Source: Siphonodentalium dalli
Taxonomy: Eukaryota > Mollusca > Scaphopoda > Gadilida > Siphonodentaliidae
Direction of reading: 5' to 3'
Length of the DNA stretch: 64,000 bases
NCBI GenBank assembly: GCA_032622095.1
Contig: CP136065.1
Span: 243,721,474-243,785,473 of the forward strand
Positions 52,177 through 61,533 of the stretch are shown piece after piece. Both the position numbers and the translations under genes were made by a program. Under the pieces are notes generated by a model. It was not told the origin of the DNA. It saw only the letters and a list, made by a program, of their open reading frames with translations, and made no database searches. Positions within the stretch are counted from its first letter, which is position 1. The number at the start of each line of letters is the position of its first letter.

Positions 52177-52245
52177 GCCAATGCATTCTCTTATATATGC
52201 GAGTCGACCATAGGTCGCCTCGCATATATAAGAGAATGCATTGGC
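52177..52245. repeat. 69-bp palindrome, first of two in MITE copy 1
   Basis: gccaatgcattctcttatat ... atataagagaatgcattggc pairs almost completely around a centre near ccataggt. The same palindrome recurs inverted at 52324-52392 and again at 53091-53159. Confidence 0.9.
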
Positions 52246-52323
52246 TTAACACATTAAAAATTATAAAATTGTTAAAGAATGTAAGAAAAAATGGTAAAAA
52301 GTGTTAAAAAAGATTTTTTTTAG

Positions 52324-52392
52324 GCCAATGCATTCTCTTATATATGCGAGGCGACCTATGGTCGACTCGCATATATAAGAGAATGCATTGGC
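52324..52392. repeat. 69-bp palindrome, second of two in MITE copy 1
   Basis: This is the reverse complement of the palindrome at 52177-52245, as judged by the asymmetric centre (gcgaggcgacctatgg here against ccataggtcgcctcgc there). Confidence 0.9.
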
Positions 52393-52551
52393 ACAGGGCA
52401 TAACTGTAACCATCACAATGTGGTCAATGAGCCGGTTCCAATGATATCCATATTTGTATGGTTTTATTGAGACAGACCCAAGATAATTTAGGCTGTTGCA
52501 GCTTTATTTGGCCGTTTTTGGCCGGTTTGTTGGGTAAAGGGTTAAATTGTC

Positions 52552-52937
52552 AGCTCATTATTAAGCGAACTAAACATGTGAACAAATTGTTATGCAATTG
52601 ATATGGTGTTTCCATGTTCCTTAACATTGAGACATCTTCTGATGACATCATATTGTATTTAACGCATCGTCCAAGCACGGTTAGATACGGTGGCATATTC
52701 GAGGGGACTACATGTATGTGGTTTCAGGATCGATGGACAGCGGAATTCCACGATGAACTCAAACAACCAGACGATATATCATCCATGGCGTTGATGGAAT
52801 TGTTCCCCATTGTACTGGCTGTTCTATGGGGTAATCTCTGATCACGCAATCACGTTATGTTCCATTGTGATAATATGGCGACTGTTGATATTATAAACAA
52901 GGGCGGAAGATCTTACAAACAATCGTTTCTCACGGGT
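52552..52937 (+). pseudogene. DIRS RNase H fragment, N-terminal part
   Basis: The frame YGVSMFLNIETSSDDI (from about 52,599) leads into RYGGIFEGTTCMWFQDRW, DDISSMALMELFPIVLAVLW and a stop at 52,841. After a frameshift, HCDNMATVDIINKGGR (from 52,863) follows. These match the RNase H of DIRS-type polyproteins, which degrades the RNA strand of the RNA-DNA hybrid. The Glu in MELFP and the Asp in CDN are catalytic-type residues and remain. The position where an early Asp is expected (TDAS in relatives) reads THRPS, so one acidic residue is lost. The fragment is cut at 52,937 by the TTAA of MITE copy 2 and resumes at 53,374. Confidence 0.76.
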
Positions 52938-53373
52938 TTAACCCTTTACCCAACAAAACGGCCAAAAACGCCCAAATAAAGCTTCAACAGCCTAAAATAT
53001 CTTCGGTCTGTCTCAATAAAACCATATAAATATGGATATCATTGGAACCGATTCATTGACCACATTGTGATGGTTACAGTTATGCCCTGTGCAAATGCAT
53101 TCTCTTATATATGCGAGTCGACCATAGGTCGCCTCGCATATATAAGAGAATGCATTGGCCTAAAAAACACTTTTTACCATTTTTTTCTTACATTCTTTAA
53201 CAATTTTATAATTGTTTATTACATTTTTTAACAATTTTTATAATATTTTTCTACATTCTTTGACAATTTTATCATTTTTAATATGTGTTAAGCCAATGCA
53301 TTCTCTTATAGGTCGCCTCGCATATATAAGAGAATGCATTGGCACAGGGCCGTTCTGTTGGGTAAAGGGTTGA
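52938..53373. mobile_element. piggyBac-type MITE, copy 2, inverted relative to copy 1, inserted in DIRS RNase H
   Basis: The body is 52942-53369. The left target is TTAA (52938-52941); the right reads TTGA (53370-53373), one base decayed. The terminal repeats are the same as copy 1, but the internal order is reversed: the segment with cacagggccgttctgttggg is at the right here and at the left in copy 1. Two internal palindromes lie at 53091-53159 and 53292-53343; the second has lost 17 bp at its centre. DIRS RNase H coding homology stops at the left target and restarts at the right one, which shows insertion into an existing DIRS copy. Confidence 0.88.
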
Positions 53374-53545
53374 TGGGGCGTTTAACAATTCGTGCAGGTG
53401 ATTGTAGTTTTGTATTTACGACCATACACGTTCCCGTTCACTTCATGTAATATGTGATCGCATTTCTCGTTTTCAGGAACTTCACCACATCACACCAAAT
53501 GCCAGCAAGCTTCCCACAGCGGTTACATTCCTGTCAGCGCTAGTC
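53374..53545 (+). pseudogene. DIRS RNase H fragment, C-terminal part
   Basis: Just right of the MITE, LMGRLTIRAGDCSFVFTT then IHVP matches the LMRRLT...FVF...HVPG segment of DIRS RNase H. A frame change leads to SRFQELHHITPNASKLP (from 53,465), matching the LSRFQ...LAP region that ends the domain. It joins in sequence logic with the piece ending at 52,937. The next identifiable DIRS domain lies beyond the 874-bp TA-flanked MITE. Confidence 0.72.
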
Positions 53546-53572
53546 GTGCCTTAGACATAATCCAGAATTATA

Positions 53573-54450
53573 TACACCCTAAATCTAGTTGGATGAACCT
53601 TGTATACAACTCGTTGGGTGCGAATTTGTTGTGTACTTATTATCCATCAGTTTAGTACGATGTACACAACTGATTGCGTGAACTGTCTTCTGTGATATTA
53701 CTTTCATACCACGTTGGATAAAACCGCCACGTGACCGGGTCATCCAATAACAGCGCGTTTCCGGTGCGGGCGAGCATGCGATTTTTGGCTCCAAATATTT
53801 CAAAACAAGATCGATGACTGCGTGAAAAAACTCCCGAGCGACTGGAAAATGGGACAGGACGTCGTGGATAGCTTTGCCGGTATAGTATACCTTTGTTATA
53901 ATTATTCTTTGTACGATATACTGATTATGTAGGCTTTATTTATTGAGTGTATATTTATTTATATTCGCCAAATTTTGAAGTTTACAAATTTACACAACTG
54001 CTGACGACACTAATTTGACTAAAGTAGTACACTCATACACTCAACATAAAGCCTACATAATCAGTGTATCGTACAAAGAATAATTATAACAAAGTCATAC
54101 TATACCGACAAAGCTATCCACGACATCTTGCCCCATTTTACTTTCCAATCAACGTTGGGTAAATCAACAATCAACAAATGTCATCCAACTCTACCCAACA
54201 CCCAACGGTTCAATAAACGTAGATAGGTGCTGTGGGCAATTAACGTTGATTGAGTGTTGAGTGAAATTTCATCCAACACGTTGTGTAATTAACAAACAAC
54301 CGTTGGTAGTAAATATATATGCAACGTTGTGTAAAAGTGTATCCAAAAAAATTGTCATGCAACTTTTCACACAACGTAGATAGTTGCTGTGGGCATACAA
54401 CGGTTGATTGACTGTTGGATAACTTTTTATCCAACTAGATTTAGGGTGTA
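53573..54450. mobile_element. TA-flanked MITE of 874 bp with nested inverted arms
   Basis: Terminal inverted repeats of about 20 bp, caccctaaatctagttggat (from 53575) and its complement (to 54448), are flanked by TA on both sides (53573-53574 and 54449-54450), the target type of Tc1/mariner-like elements. Inside lies a second, longer inverted repeat (arms 53840-53951 and 54036-54150) of roughly 90 per cent identity. The right part carries repeated cgtagatag(g/t)tgctgtgggca text at about 54,218 and 54,374. No transposase is encoded. Confidence 0.82.
53840..54150. repeat. Long inverted repeat (about 112-bp arms) inside the TA-flanked MITE
   Basis: The left arm gactggaaaa...tattgagtgta (53840-53951) is the approximate reverse complement of tacactcaacataaagcc...tttccaatc (54036-54150), around an 84-bp AT-rich spacer. 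It could be an older foldback captured by the MITE or part of the MITE's own structure. Confidence 0.85.
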
Positions 54451-55054
54451 TGGTACAATGATATCAAAACAAGTCTACTCGCCTGGCATTCAATTCAGCT
54501 TTTAATAACCCTATCAGCCAGGGCACATGTGGTCTTCCAGCGCAGATTTGCCTCTTATCTCCGACATAATTAACAAGAAAACCATTGTCAGAAATGGTAA
54601 CGCGCTCAAGATCATATATTATATACCATGATTGTAATTATAGAATATAAAATATATTGGTTTTGCGAATGACCAACTCAGAATTCCGTTAAAATAACAT
54701 AACAACCAGCACCTAATTAATGAACCGGCGGGCAACTCGGCCGTCTCCGACCACAAACCCCAGTGGGCTGCAGAACGAAAAATGTCTATAAAAGTTTGAA
54801 ATATAAGACTTACAAATTATCTTTTTCATTTCTTTTATTTGTAATGGGCATAGCTTATCACAAACCAAAAATCAACATTATTGATATAACGTTAACGACA
54901 ATAAACGATATTGAAATTCCAACTACACCCTTTACCGGACTCGGCCTCTGGTCGCAGTTCGACTTTTAATCCTCCCAAAAATTCCCATTCTATAAATAAA
55001 ACATGCGCCCACGCGAAATAGAATCTCTACATTAGTATACACGTGGAGCGTGCG
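54451..55054. other. Unassigned spacer between MITE and DIRS recombinase piece
   Basis: This stretch should hold the start of the DIRS tyrosine recombinase if the element were collinear, but I cannot recognise it. A 68-codon open frame at 54763-54969 has no recognisable motif and is not called as a gene. Confidence 0.35.
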
Positions 55055-55400
55055 TAATTATGTTGCCTATTGTCATGGATTGAAGCACCTATACTACAAC
55101 ACGATCAAGCTACGCTTGGAAGGCGTTCGCTTTTACTACATGGGTAGCAATTTATCTCGTCAACTCGATAGGCTGATGAGTCTCGGCATCACCGTGTACA
55201 TTCCTACTAAGAGTTAAACGCCTTCCACAGCGACCTGTTCGTCCATAACGTTCCCTATAATATTAACCCTTTTCAATTTTGAAAAGAATATGTGCATTTC
55301 AACATCGAGGATTCTTCTCCCAGTTCGTAGAGAGAATGATGGTGACCGTTTGCGGCCTGTCGCATTCTTCGAGTTTATGAGGTGCGGTGTATTCACTGTC
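55055..55400 (+). pseudogene. DIRS tyrosine recombinase fragment
   Basis: AYCHGLKHLYYNTIKLRL then EGVRFYYMGSNL (55,060-55,160) matches the core-binding (SAM-like) region of DIRS tyrosine recombinases, which typically reads YNTIKLYLAGVRFxY. After a gap, RPVAFFEFMRCGVFTVTK (about 55,350-55,405) resembles the FxGFLRCSEFT segment, where the Arg is the first catalytic residue of tyrosine recombinases; that Arg is present. The later His-x-x-Arg and Tyr motifs were not found downstream, so the domain is broken or too diverged. In an intact element the enzyme would integrate the circular DNA intermediate. Confidence 0.65.
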
Positions 55401-55420
55401 ACCAAGGACTAATATTAGTC

Positions 55421-56591
55421 CCAGCAGTCACCAACGGATTTTTCAAATATGCATTTCACATCAGAGTTGGCGTATGCGTCTCGATCACGAGCAGTAATGG
55501 TTGTACTTTGTTTTGTAAACTATATCAGGTACTGTGACGTCACCAAGTTTTAACTATTATGACAGACCAAGTGAAAACTCGTTGGGGAGCTGAAATGTCG
55601 CATAGTAGAACGTTACTGCTGTCGTAATCAAATGTCCAGAGGCCAACGCAAATCGGTCGAGTTGTAACCTCTTATGAACATCATCATGACGGTCTCACCA
55701 ACATTCCCCTATTGATATAAACGTACTCAAATCATTATTGTTTCGATTGATAAGGACAAGCAGGCCAATTATTACTGTCGGTCTACTGGATCAAATTTTC
55801 GGACCCTATGTCTCCGTCAGAGGCGGAGAGTTTTCGATAAAACTTGTCATTTGAACATCGATTCAAAGAAGACCTAATTTTCACGACAAACTGGTTATAC
55901 CCTGACTTGATTACGCCTTAATTCCGCGACAGTGCAGGATGCATCACCGTGACAGCCACAATGCAAACTGATATGAGACTATACATAATATTTATTTTCC
56001 AACTAATGCACGGCACTTGGTTCAGCACGGAACTGTGTAGTACTACTATGCGAAACGAAATAACACATCTTTAATATGCAATTCACTGTTATCATAATAC
56101 TACCTAGGAAATACATGCATCTATGTCTATGCATAACTCGCCCGTACATACTAATCCAGCGATAAATTGCAGGCAGTATACACATTATATTCACTGATGT
56201 CAGAAAACTGGAACGTTATCCTTTGCTCAATATTGCTATAGATTAACATGTGAAATTTCCAGGTTGTTTTGGCTCAGTGGCATTGAATTAAATATCACTG
56301 CTCCAATTGGTCGATAAAATATATAACACAAATACCTTCCCATGGTAATAACACGATGTGAAATTATTAGTCCGATATCACTTCGTATGTCCAAGTTCAA
56401 CATATCCTCTCGAAAATACGCACATAATCGATCTATAAAATGAAATAGGTACACAATGTGATTATTTGATCATGAAATAAGCAGATAATGGAGTCATATT
56501 CGACATTTCGTTTTATGGCGCGGGCCACAATGAAAACACATGTTAAAGAACATGAAAAGTCGTGAGTTGGCTTATTTGTGCCATTGTCCGC
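55421..56591. other. Unassigned AT-rich spacer
   Basis: No coding homology, RNA gene or structured repeat is recognised. Open frames are short and random-looking. Confidence 0.4.
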
Positions 56592-56700
56592 ACATAATCT
56601 GCTTATAATCGCCTCATTATGAGTCGATAATGTGATTAAATCTATCTCATTTCCATTACATTATCGACTCAAAATGATGCGATTCTAAGCAGATGCTCTA
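56592..56700. repeat. Imperfect inverted repeat, about 43-bp arms
   Basis: ataatctgcttataatcgcc... (from 56594) pairs with ...gcgattctaagcagatgctc (to about 56700), around an 18-bp centre. Similar text (ataagcagataatggagtc) lies at 56,476, so this may be one end of an old hairpin transposon. No target duplication is visible. Confidence 0.7.
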
Positions 56701-56705
56701 CATAA

Positions 56706-56824
56706 AACAAGTTATATTATTATTATTTTTTTATTTTTTTTTTTTATTGTGAACAAAGAATAACAAAAGAGAAAAGACATAATACACGCACTCACTCATG
56801 CTCTCGATCAACAAGTTATATTAT
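56706..56824 (-). mobile_element. Short retrotransposed insertion with 15-bp target-site duplication
   Basis: aacaagttatattat occurs at 56706-56720 and 56810-56824. The 89-bp insert between them, read on the minus strand, starts tgatcgagagcatgagtgag and ends with cacaataaaaaaaaaaaa and more A-rich text. An AATAAA-like signal, an A-rich 3' end and a perfect target duplication are the signature of LINE-driven retrotransposition of a short or truncated polyadenylated RNA. The source RNA (SINE, LINE 3' end or mRNA) is not recognised. Confidence 0.83.
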
Positions 56825-57407
56825 AATCAGATAATAAGCGGGTTTTCGAGAGAACATACTGCCATGTTAACTTCATTTGAGTCCATGTTAAATATTGTTA
56901 ATCTGATGCTGTTTTTGGAAATGTCAAATGCTTGTGACGTCGGCAACAACTGGCATATATAGTGGCCAATATAATGCCCATCATGCATCCGTTCGAAAAT
57001 CTGCTACATGTGCTCAATTAACAGCCACCGACGTGACAAAAGTCAGTGCAAAACAGGTGAGGAGACTTTCGAATGGAAATAGTATCAATACAACAGGGTA
57101 CGAATACTTTGGAATATATGCTCAATTAGCTGAGAATAAGTAACTTATGAAAATAAATGACACTTTCTGTCATTTTTACCTCCGAGGCTCCGAGCTCAAC
57201 TTTCGCTTCCGCACCAAATTAAGTCGGATACCGGTTGTGCATTTGATGCGTCTGGTATCGTTGTGATTTGAAGTACACGCGCCGGTCAGGATTATCGTGT
57301 TATGTTGTGACCTGCAGGTGTTGAGTGGCGACGTGAGTGATAATCAGTTCGTACGGTTATAGTTGATGCTGACTCTGAATCTATAATAGTATCGGTGGTC
57401 GTTCAGT
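56825..57407. other. Unassigned spacer
   Basis: Nothing recognisable is seen. A 71-codon open frame (56928-57143) lacks any known motif and is not called. Confidence 0.35.
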
Positions 57408-57517
57408 TCAGACTGATGGCAGACGCACACGCCTGTCTTGGAGTTAATATATGCCTGGTGATACTGTGTGTGAATTCAAACTGAGGGCAGACGCACACAC
57501 ATATCTTGAAGTTATAT
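57408..57517. repeat. Degenerate tandem pair, about 67-bp period
   Basis: ttcagactgatggcagacgc (57408) and ttcaaactgagggcagacgc (57475) begin two related segments of about 43 bp, each followed by a similar cttg(g/a)agtta(at)at end. Confidence 0.75.
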
Positions 57518-58009
57518 TGTGTATCTTTAAAGTGAATTATATCAAGGAAGCCTTACCAACATGGAAAGAGTCTCTCTACTCAATTCAACATAGCCCGGCC
57601 CTATTCTTTTAAACCAATCTATTCACCGAAAGCAGCCTTATAGACAAAACAAAAGCCTAAAATCACCTTGCGGAGCTCGGTTGATCCCACTTTATATTTG
57701 TAGGTGCATACAAATATGTAAAAAACATTATATGTAACAGTTAATATCAACGTTGGTTTCCCAAACCAATTTTTCTTTATTTTCATCCTTTTCTATACGA
57801 GGAAGTTTCAAATAAAAGTTAATAAAAGAAGAAAAGTAACTTAGTTGACCCAGTAGAGAGACTCAGACTTATATGTTGCCTTACTCATCACACAGGAAGC
57901 TCACAACACAGAGTAAATGTGCTGTTTCCGATTGTTTACTTTACTCAGATGTATATACATCAAGACTGAACAGATTATCAGCATAAATGCAAACAAACTA
58001 TTGTTGTTT
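57518..58009. other. Unassigned AT-rich spacer
   Basis: No coding, RNA or mobile-element signature is recognised. Confidence 0.35.
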
Positions 58010-58128
58010 GTGTATATATATGACATATGTATATGTATGCATATGTATATATATTATATGCATATACTATGTATTGGTATATATATGTGTGTATATGTGT
58101 GCACACCGGTATATACATGTGCAGGTAC
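58010..58128. repeat. Imperfect (ATGT/AT)n microsatellite-like tract
   Basis: Alternating purine-pyrimidine text such as gtatatatatgacatatgta and gtgtgtatatgtgtgcac. The apparent Tyr/Met/Cys-rich open frames across it come from the repeat. Confidence 0.85.
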
Positions 58129-59850
58129 GAACACTTGTGGTTTCGGGTTTTTCCTACCCACCCTAGTCTAGACCCTGCTATTCTAAAGTTATTATCCAGG
58201 ATTCACAAGTAATTTCTTTCTTAATTTTTATGTGTTTATTACAGTTTATACAAAGGAAATATAAATAATCGTTAGCAAAATCTGGCAGAAGAAACTATTT
58301 TGTCCAAAAAAGACACAAAAAAACAAAAAATCTTGGACATGAAACAGCATGAAACCTGAATAAGTCCTATATTGTCATTTGGCCTATTAACCACTTTTCA
58401 GTAGATTGCGAAATGATATTTTCCAAGCTGAAACCTACAAATTATTTAATCTATGCATAAACCTTAATAAATACCCCCCCCCCCCCAACCAAATCCCCCC
58501 TCCCCTGATAAGCAGCGATGAACAAAAAAAACTAAAATTTCATCTTAAAATTCCCTTACCGGTCCCCTACCCAAACCACATCGGTCTGCCATAGGCATGA
58601 TAGGCACAGGCAAGATATCGCACCCAAGTGAAATGCCACACATAGTGGGTAAATGCTATCAGCTTGTGCTGTCATTGAATTAAACTTAAATCATTCATTA
58701 ATTTTTTGACATACCGGCACCGCCCCCCCCCCCCCCACCTGCACCCCACCATGCAAATTACTATGCTACACCCATGTACCTTAATTTTACATCTGGATTA
58801 ACGTACTTGCTACACCCATGACACCATAGGCCTACTTGTATAAATTTTATAACTGAAGCGCCCGTGCTCTGTTTCACATACACTGGAAAGCTGAAATTTG
58901 TAAAACTAACTGGAACTTCATGTACCAGAACTTTGAACAACAAACAAACATGTAAATACCTGTCTACCTATCCCCCACCAAATGGTTCCTGTGTAATCAT
59001 GTCGGTGAGAAGGTCTCTGCACAGTACACAGTCAAGTGAAGAAGTTCTTTTGGCAAAATTAAGCCTGACCTACAAAACTAAATCCATCAGGTGTTTCGGA
59101 AAATAATTTCGCACGAGACTCCGTCACACCGTTGCATTTGGTAAATATCCCAAAACACGTGCTATTATTGATGCGACTGACCCTAAGTACGGAATACCAG
59201 AACGCCAATAACTTTAGTATGTATCTTACTGCTGGTCGTTATATCAGCTCTACTGTGTGTACGAGACCTCCTCTATCGACAGTTTATAGTGCGCTCTGTG
59301 ATCTCGAGATAATTCGGAACATGCACGCGATACCTTATGCGAAATTAAACAATTTTTTTTGTTTTTTGTTTTTTGTTTTTTTTGGACGTTTAGTATTCCA
59401 AATTCATATCTGAACTTTGAGAAACAACTCCATTAGTCGCCAAACCGCGTATATGTTCGTTTTCACAGTCGTGTGTCTCAGACTCAGAGCGCAAAAAAAA
59501 ACAATAATCCCCTGTTATTGCCCGCGAACACTCGAGCCCTCTTCGTGTTCTAAATGCCATATCATCAAACTCATCATCATTATGTACATATGCACATTGT
59601 TTTCTTTGTCCATGTTGTTTGCATGTTTTCTATTATTCCATGTTTTTCATCATATTCACCAACTATACCAATGATTCAATCAATAGTACTATGTTATGTG
59701 GCAACACCCCCTCACAAAATATCCCGAGCACAAAACGTCCGAACTGGGGTGTCAAAGCAACGATGGTGGAAGGCAGCTTTTCTTTCGAATCCGGGCCATT
59801 TGCAGACCTATACATCATGCTTCAATTGCCGACTAAAATATGTCGTGTTG
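58129..59850. other. Unassigned spacer with homopolymers
   Basis: It contains C-runs at 58474-58486 and 58723-58736 and a T-rich tract with G interruptions at 59353-59383. Several open frames of 60-103 codons show no recognisable motif. The last few hundred bases may be the 5' untranslated region of the LINE starting near 59,850. Confidence 0.4.
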
Positions 59851-60820
59851 TCTGAACCAGTATAGGGCTGCGATTGGTATCTTTGATTCGAGGAAAAAGA
59901 TTTCGCCTTTCACCATCCACCTTCACAGTAGTCTGCATATCCGTAGCGGTTTTTGGAGGATTAACATCAAACTTATATTTCTTTTTACCCTCTTTCTGAT
60001 ATTGTTATCGGGCGACATAGAGACCAAACCAGGCCCTCCCACTCACTCTAAAAATGTACCTAATTCCATCTCTATCTTTCATTACAACGTAAGAAGTATC
60101 CGACACAAGTTAGAAAAGATAATTGACTTGATCAACGAATTCGACGTTCTCTGCGTCATGTGTCATGTTTGCTGATCATGTTATTTACAAAGAAAGATTT
60201 GACCTAGAATTCGACTCCTCGATTCTCTGGTTTGAAGTATTTGCTAAAAAATGATTATTGGGGTATCATACAGGTCAGACCAATTTTGTAGCCATAATTA
60301 TTGGGACCTTCTGGACTCCTCAATTTCTGATGCACTTGACATCTCTGAAAATATACTACTCACTGGAGACTATAATTCTAATTACCTCGTGAGTACCTCC
60401 AAAATAAAGCTAATTTCCGACGCATATAGCTTGGTAAATGTGATAAAAGACCCAACAAGAGTTACCAGTAGGACTAGCACACTACTCGATCCTATTAGTA
60501 TCAGTAAATCACTTCATGTATTGGATTGCGATGTTTTAAACCTAGGAGTTTCAGACCACTTGGGTGTTTATGCAACAATATCTTTCGACTGCCCCACAGT
60601 CTCCGCTTTCCAGAGAAAAGTATGGAATTATAAAAAAGCTAATTTCCAGCGAGCGAACTGCTTGCTAAATGATGTACATTGGGAAGACCTTATCAACGCG
60701 GCCCCTGATATCGATTCGGCGGTCAAAATATTCCAATCTACTTTCCTATCAATCATGGACAGAATTATACCACAACTTAACGTGACAATCCGCCCCAAAG
60801 ATAAAATTTGGTTCACTTGA
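59850..60820 (+). mobile_element. CR1/Jockey-group LINE, 5' portion with 2A-like motif, cut at 60,820
   Basis: This plus-strand copy carries the N-terminal part of ORF2: hydrophobic leader, 2A-like motif, endonuclease and the linker toward the reverse transcriptase. The end VTIRPKDKIWF matches VTVRTSDKIWF of the minus-strand copy at about 63,850, so the two belong to related families. Homology stops at about 60,818, where the 3' terminus of the minus-strand copy begins. The upstream limit is not defined; no target duplication is visible. Confidence 0.8.
60011..60037 (+). other. 2A-like peptide motif with Asn-to-Lys change (GDIETKPGP)
   Basis: The 2A consensus D(V/I)ExNPGP directs ribosome skipping between the last Gly and Pro. 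Here the Asn codon position (60,026-60,028) is AAA, Lys, one base from Asn. Upstream Leu-rich and Ser-Gly-Asp residues fit 2A sequences. 2A-like peptides in this place, ahead of the endonuclease, are known for CR1-like elements of sea urchin, amphioxus and molluscs. The Asn is regarded as important, so this copy probably skips poorly or not at all. Confidence 0.8.
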
Positions 60821-60822
60821 CT

Positions 60823-60905
60823 TGAAACGTATTTTATTTGCATATAATACAAAAGGGATCGGGGCACAAGTTTTTTAAACTTATGAAGCCCCTCTCCCAA
60901 TACAA
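60823..60905 (-). terminator. 3' end of the minus-strand LINE with AATAAA-like signal
   Basis: On the minus strand, ggggcttcataagtttaaaa is followed by aacttgtgccccgatccc, which can pair as gggg...cccc around the centre. Then comes aaataaaa about 30 bases later. The plus-strand LINE is interrupted exactly beyond this end. The last bases ttcaagtcaag show a possible TCAAG doublet; CR1-group LINEs often end in short direct repeats rather than poly(A). Confidence 0.6.
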
Positions 60906-61127
60906 TCGATTTAGATACAAAATGTTTACACGATGACAGCTGAACATATTTACATGCAAGATTTTGTGATTTTATGGTGATTGGTGTAGTGCCTTCCAGA
61001 GCATATTGCTATATATGGGTTATGGATGATTTGATAGCTATAACATTTGGTGGGGTTTATGTGATTTTTCGTTCGTCTTAACTGATGTTGGAGCAGGGTT
61101 TTGTCAAAGGGGTATTTTCGTCATATA

Positions 61128-61171
61128 TAAATAAATATACATATACATACACACATACATATACGCATACA

Positions 61172-61229
<58 letters not shown>

Positions 61230-61336
61230 TACATGCATACACATACACGCATATACATACATACATACACATATATATAGATATACACATACACACCCTC
61301 ATACATATACATATACACATATATATATACATATGT
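61128..61336. repeat. Compound (TA)n/(CA)n/(CATA)n microsatellite, about 209 bp
   Basis: It starts ataaatatacatatacatac, has an uninterrupted (at) core of about 30 bp near 61,190-61,218, and continues in cacatacatacatgcatac-type text. Both strands show long Tyr/Ile/His-rich open frames that are artefacts of the repeat. Confidence 0.95.
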
Positions 61337-61533
61337 TAATCAAGTGTTGGTCAGCTACTCTGGAAGACAGTACATACGGTAGATTAAAATTACAGAGAAC
61401 TGGTGATTGAGTGGGGTAGTAGGTCCATAAGTGGGAAGACAGTAGATTACTAAACTGCGTAGTTCATATATTTACCGGTGTATATACTAAGGCAATTTGA
61501 AGTCCTTCCTTGAGGATATATTTTGTTTTAAAT
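61337..61533. other. LINE 3' untranslated region, part nearest the stop codon
   Basis: No coding signal is seen. A short repeated text gaagacagta occurs at about 61,362 and 61,436. It is taken as 3' UTR of the minus-strand LINE because it lies between its stop codon and its tail. Confidence 0.5.

Larger units (their letters stand above)
52147..52545. mobile_element. piggyBac-type MITE, copy 1 (TTAA target sites intact)
   Basis: The element body is 52151-52541, flanked on both sides by TTAA (52147-52150 and 52542-52545), the hallmark target duplication of piggyBac transposons. The terminal inverted repeat is ccctttacccaaca / tgttgggtaaaggg. Inside are two 69-bp palindromes in opposite orientation, at 52177-52245 and 52324-52392. 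There is no coding capacity, so it would have moved using a transposase from elsewhere. It sits between the LINE fragment and the DIRS RNase H. Confidence 0.88.
49580..55420 (+). mobile_element. DIRS-type retrotransposon relic, broken by nested insertions
   Basis: Fragments of three domains of one DIRS-type polyprotein lie in correct order on the plus strand. They are reverse transcriptase (49,620-50,400), RNase H (52,585-52,937 and 53,374-53,545) and tyrosine recombinase (55,055-55,190 and 55,290-55,400). DIRS elements carry RT-RNase H with a tyrosine recombinase in place of a DDE integrase. Material between the pieces is foreign: a foldback hairpin, a LINE 3' fragment and three MITEs. The ends (split direct or inverted repeats in DIRS) were not found, so the limits are those of recognisable coding sequence. 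Many stops and frameshifts show an old copy. Confidence 0.72.
59840..60820 (+). pseudogene. LINE ORF2 N-terminal part: leader, degenerate 2A-like peptide, damaged AP-type endonuclease
   Basis: From the ATG at 59,840, residues 44-56 form a hydrophobic stretch (KLIFLFTLFLILL), followed directly by SGDIETKPGP (residues 57-66). The endonuclease then starts with FHYNVRSIRHKLEKI, where the Asn is a conserved active-site type residue. The first frame ends at 60,175, soon after FDVLCV. Relatives have the catalytic Glu (TET/TES motif) just here; in this copy it is gone through a deletion. The second frame, from 60,251, reads IIGVSYRS, LLTGDYNSN (GDxN motif, residues 39-42), DPTRVTSRTSTLLDPI and VSDHLGVY (SDH motif, residues 101-103), all endonuclease landmarks, then the linker WNYKKANFQRAN. 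The loss of Glu and the break between frames make the endonuclease inactive. Known members nick target DNA to prime reverse transcription. Confidence 0.86.

Noticed and set aside
57917..58212. Cys/Tyr/Met-rich small membrane-like protein
   Set aside because: Most of it is a translated ATGT-type microsatellite; there is no conserved start or motif.
61078..61339. 84-codon Tyr/Ile/His-rich or Met/Tyr/Cys-rich proteins on both strands
   Set aside because: They are translations of a TA/CA microsatellite.
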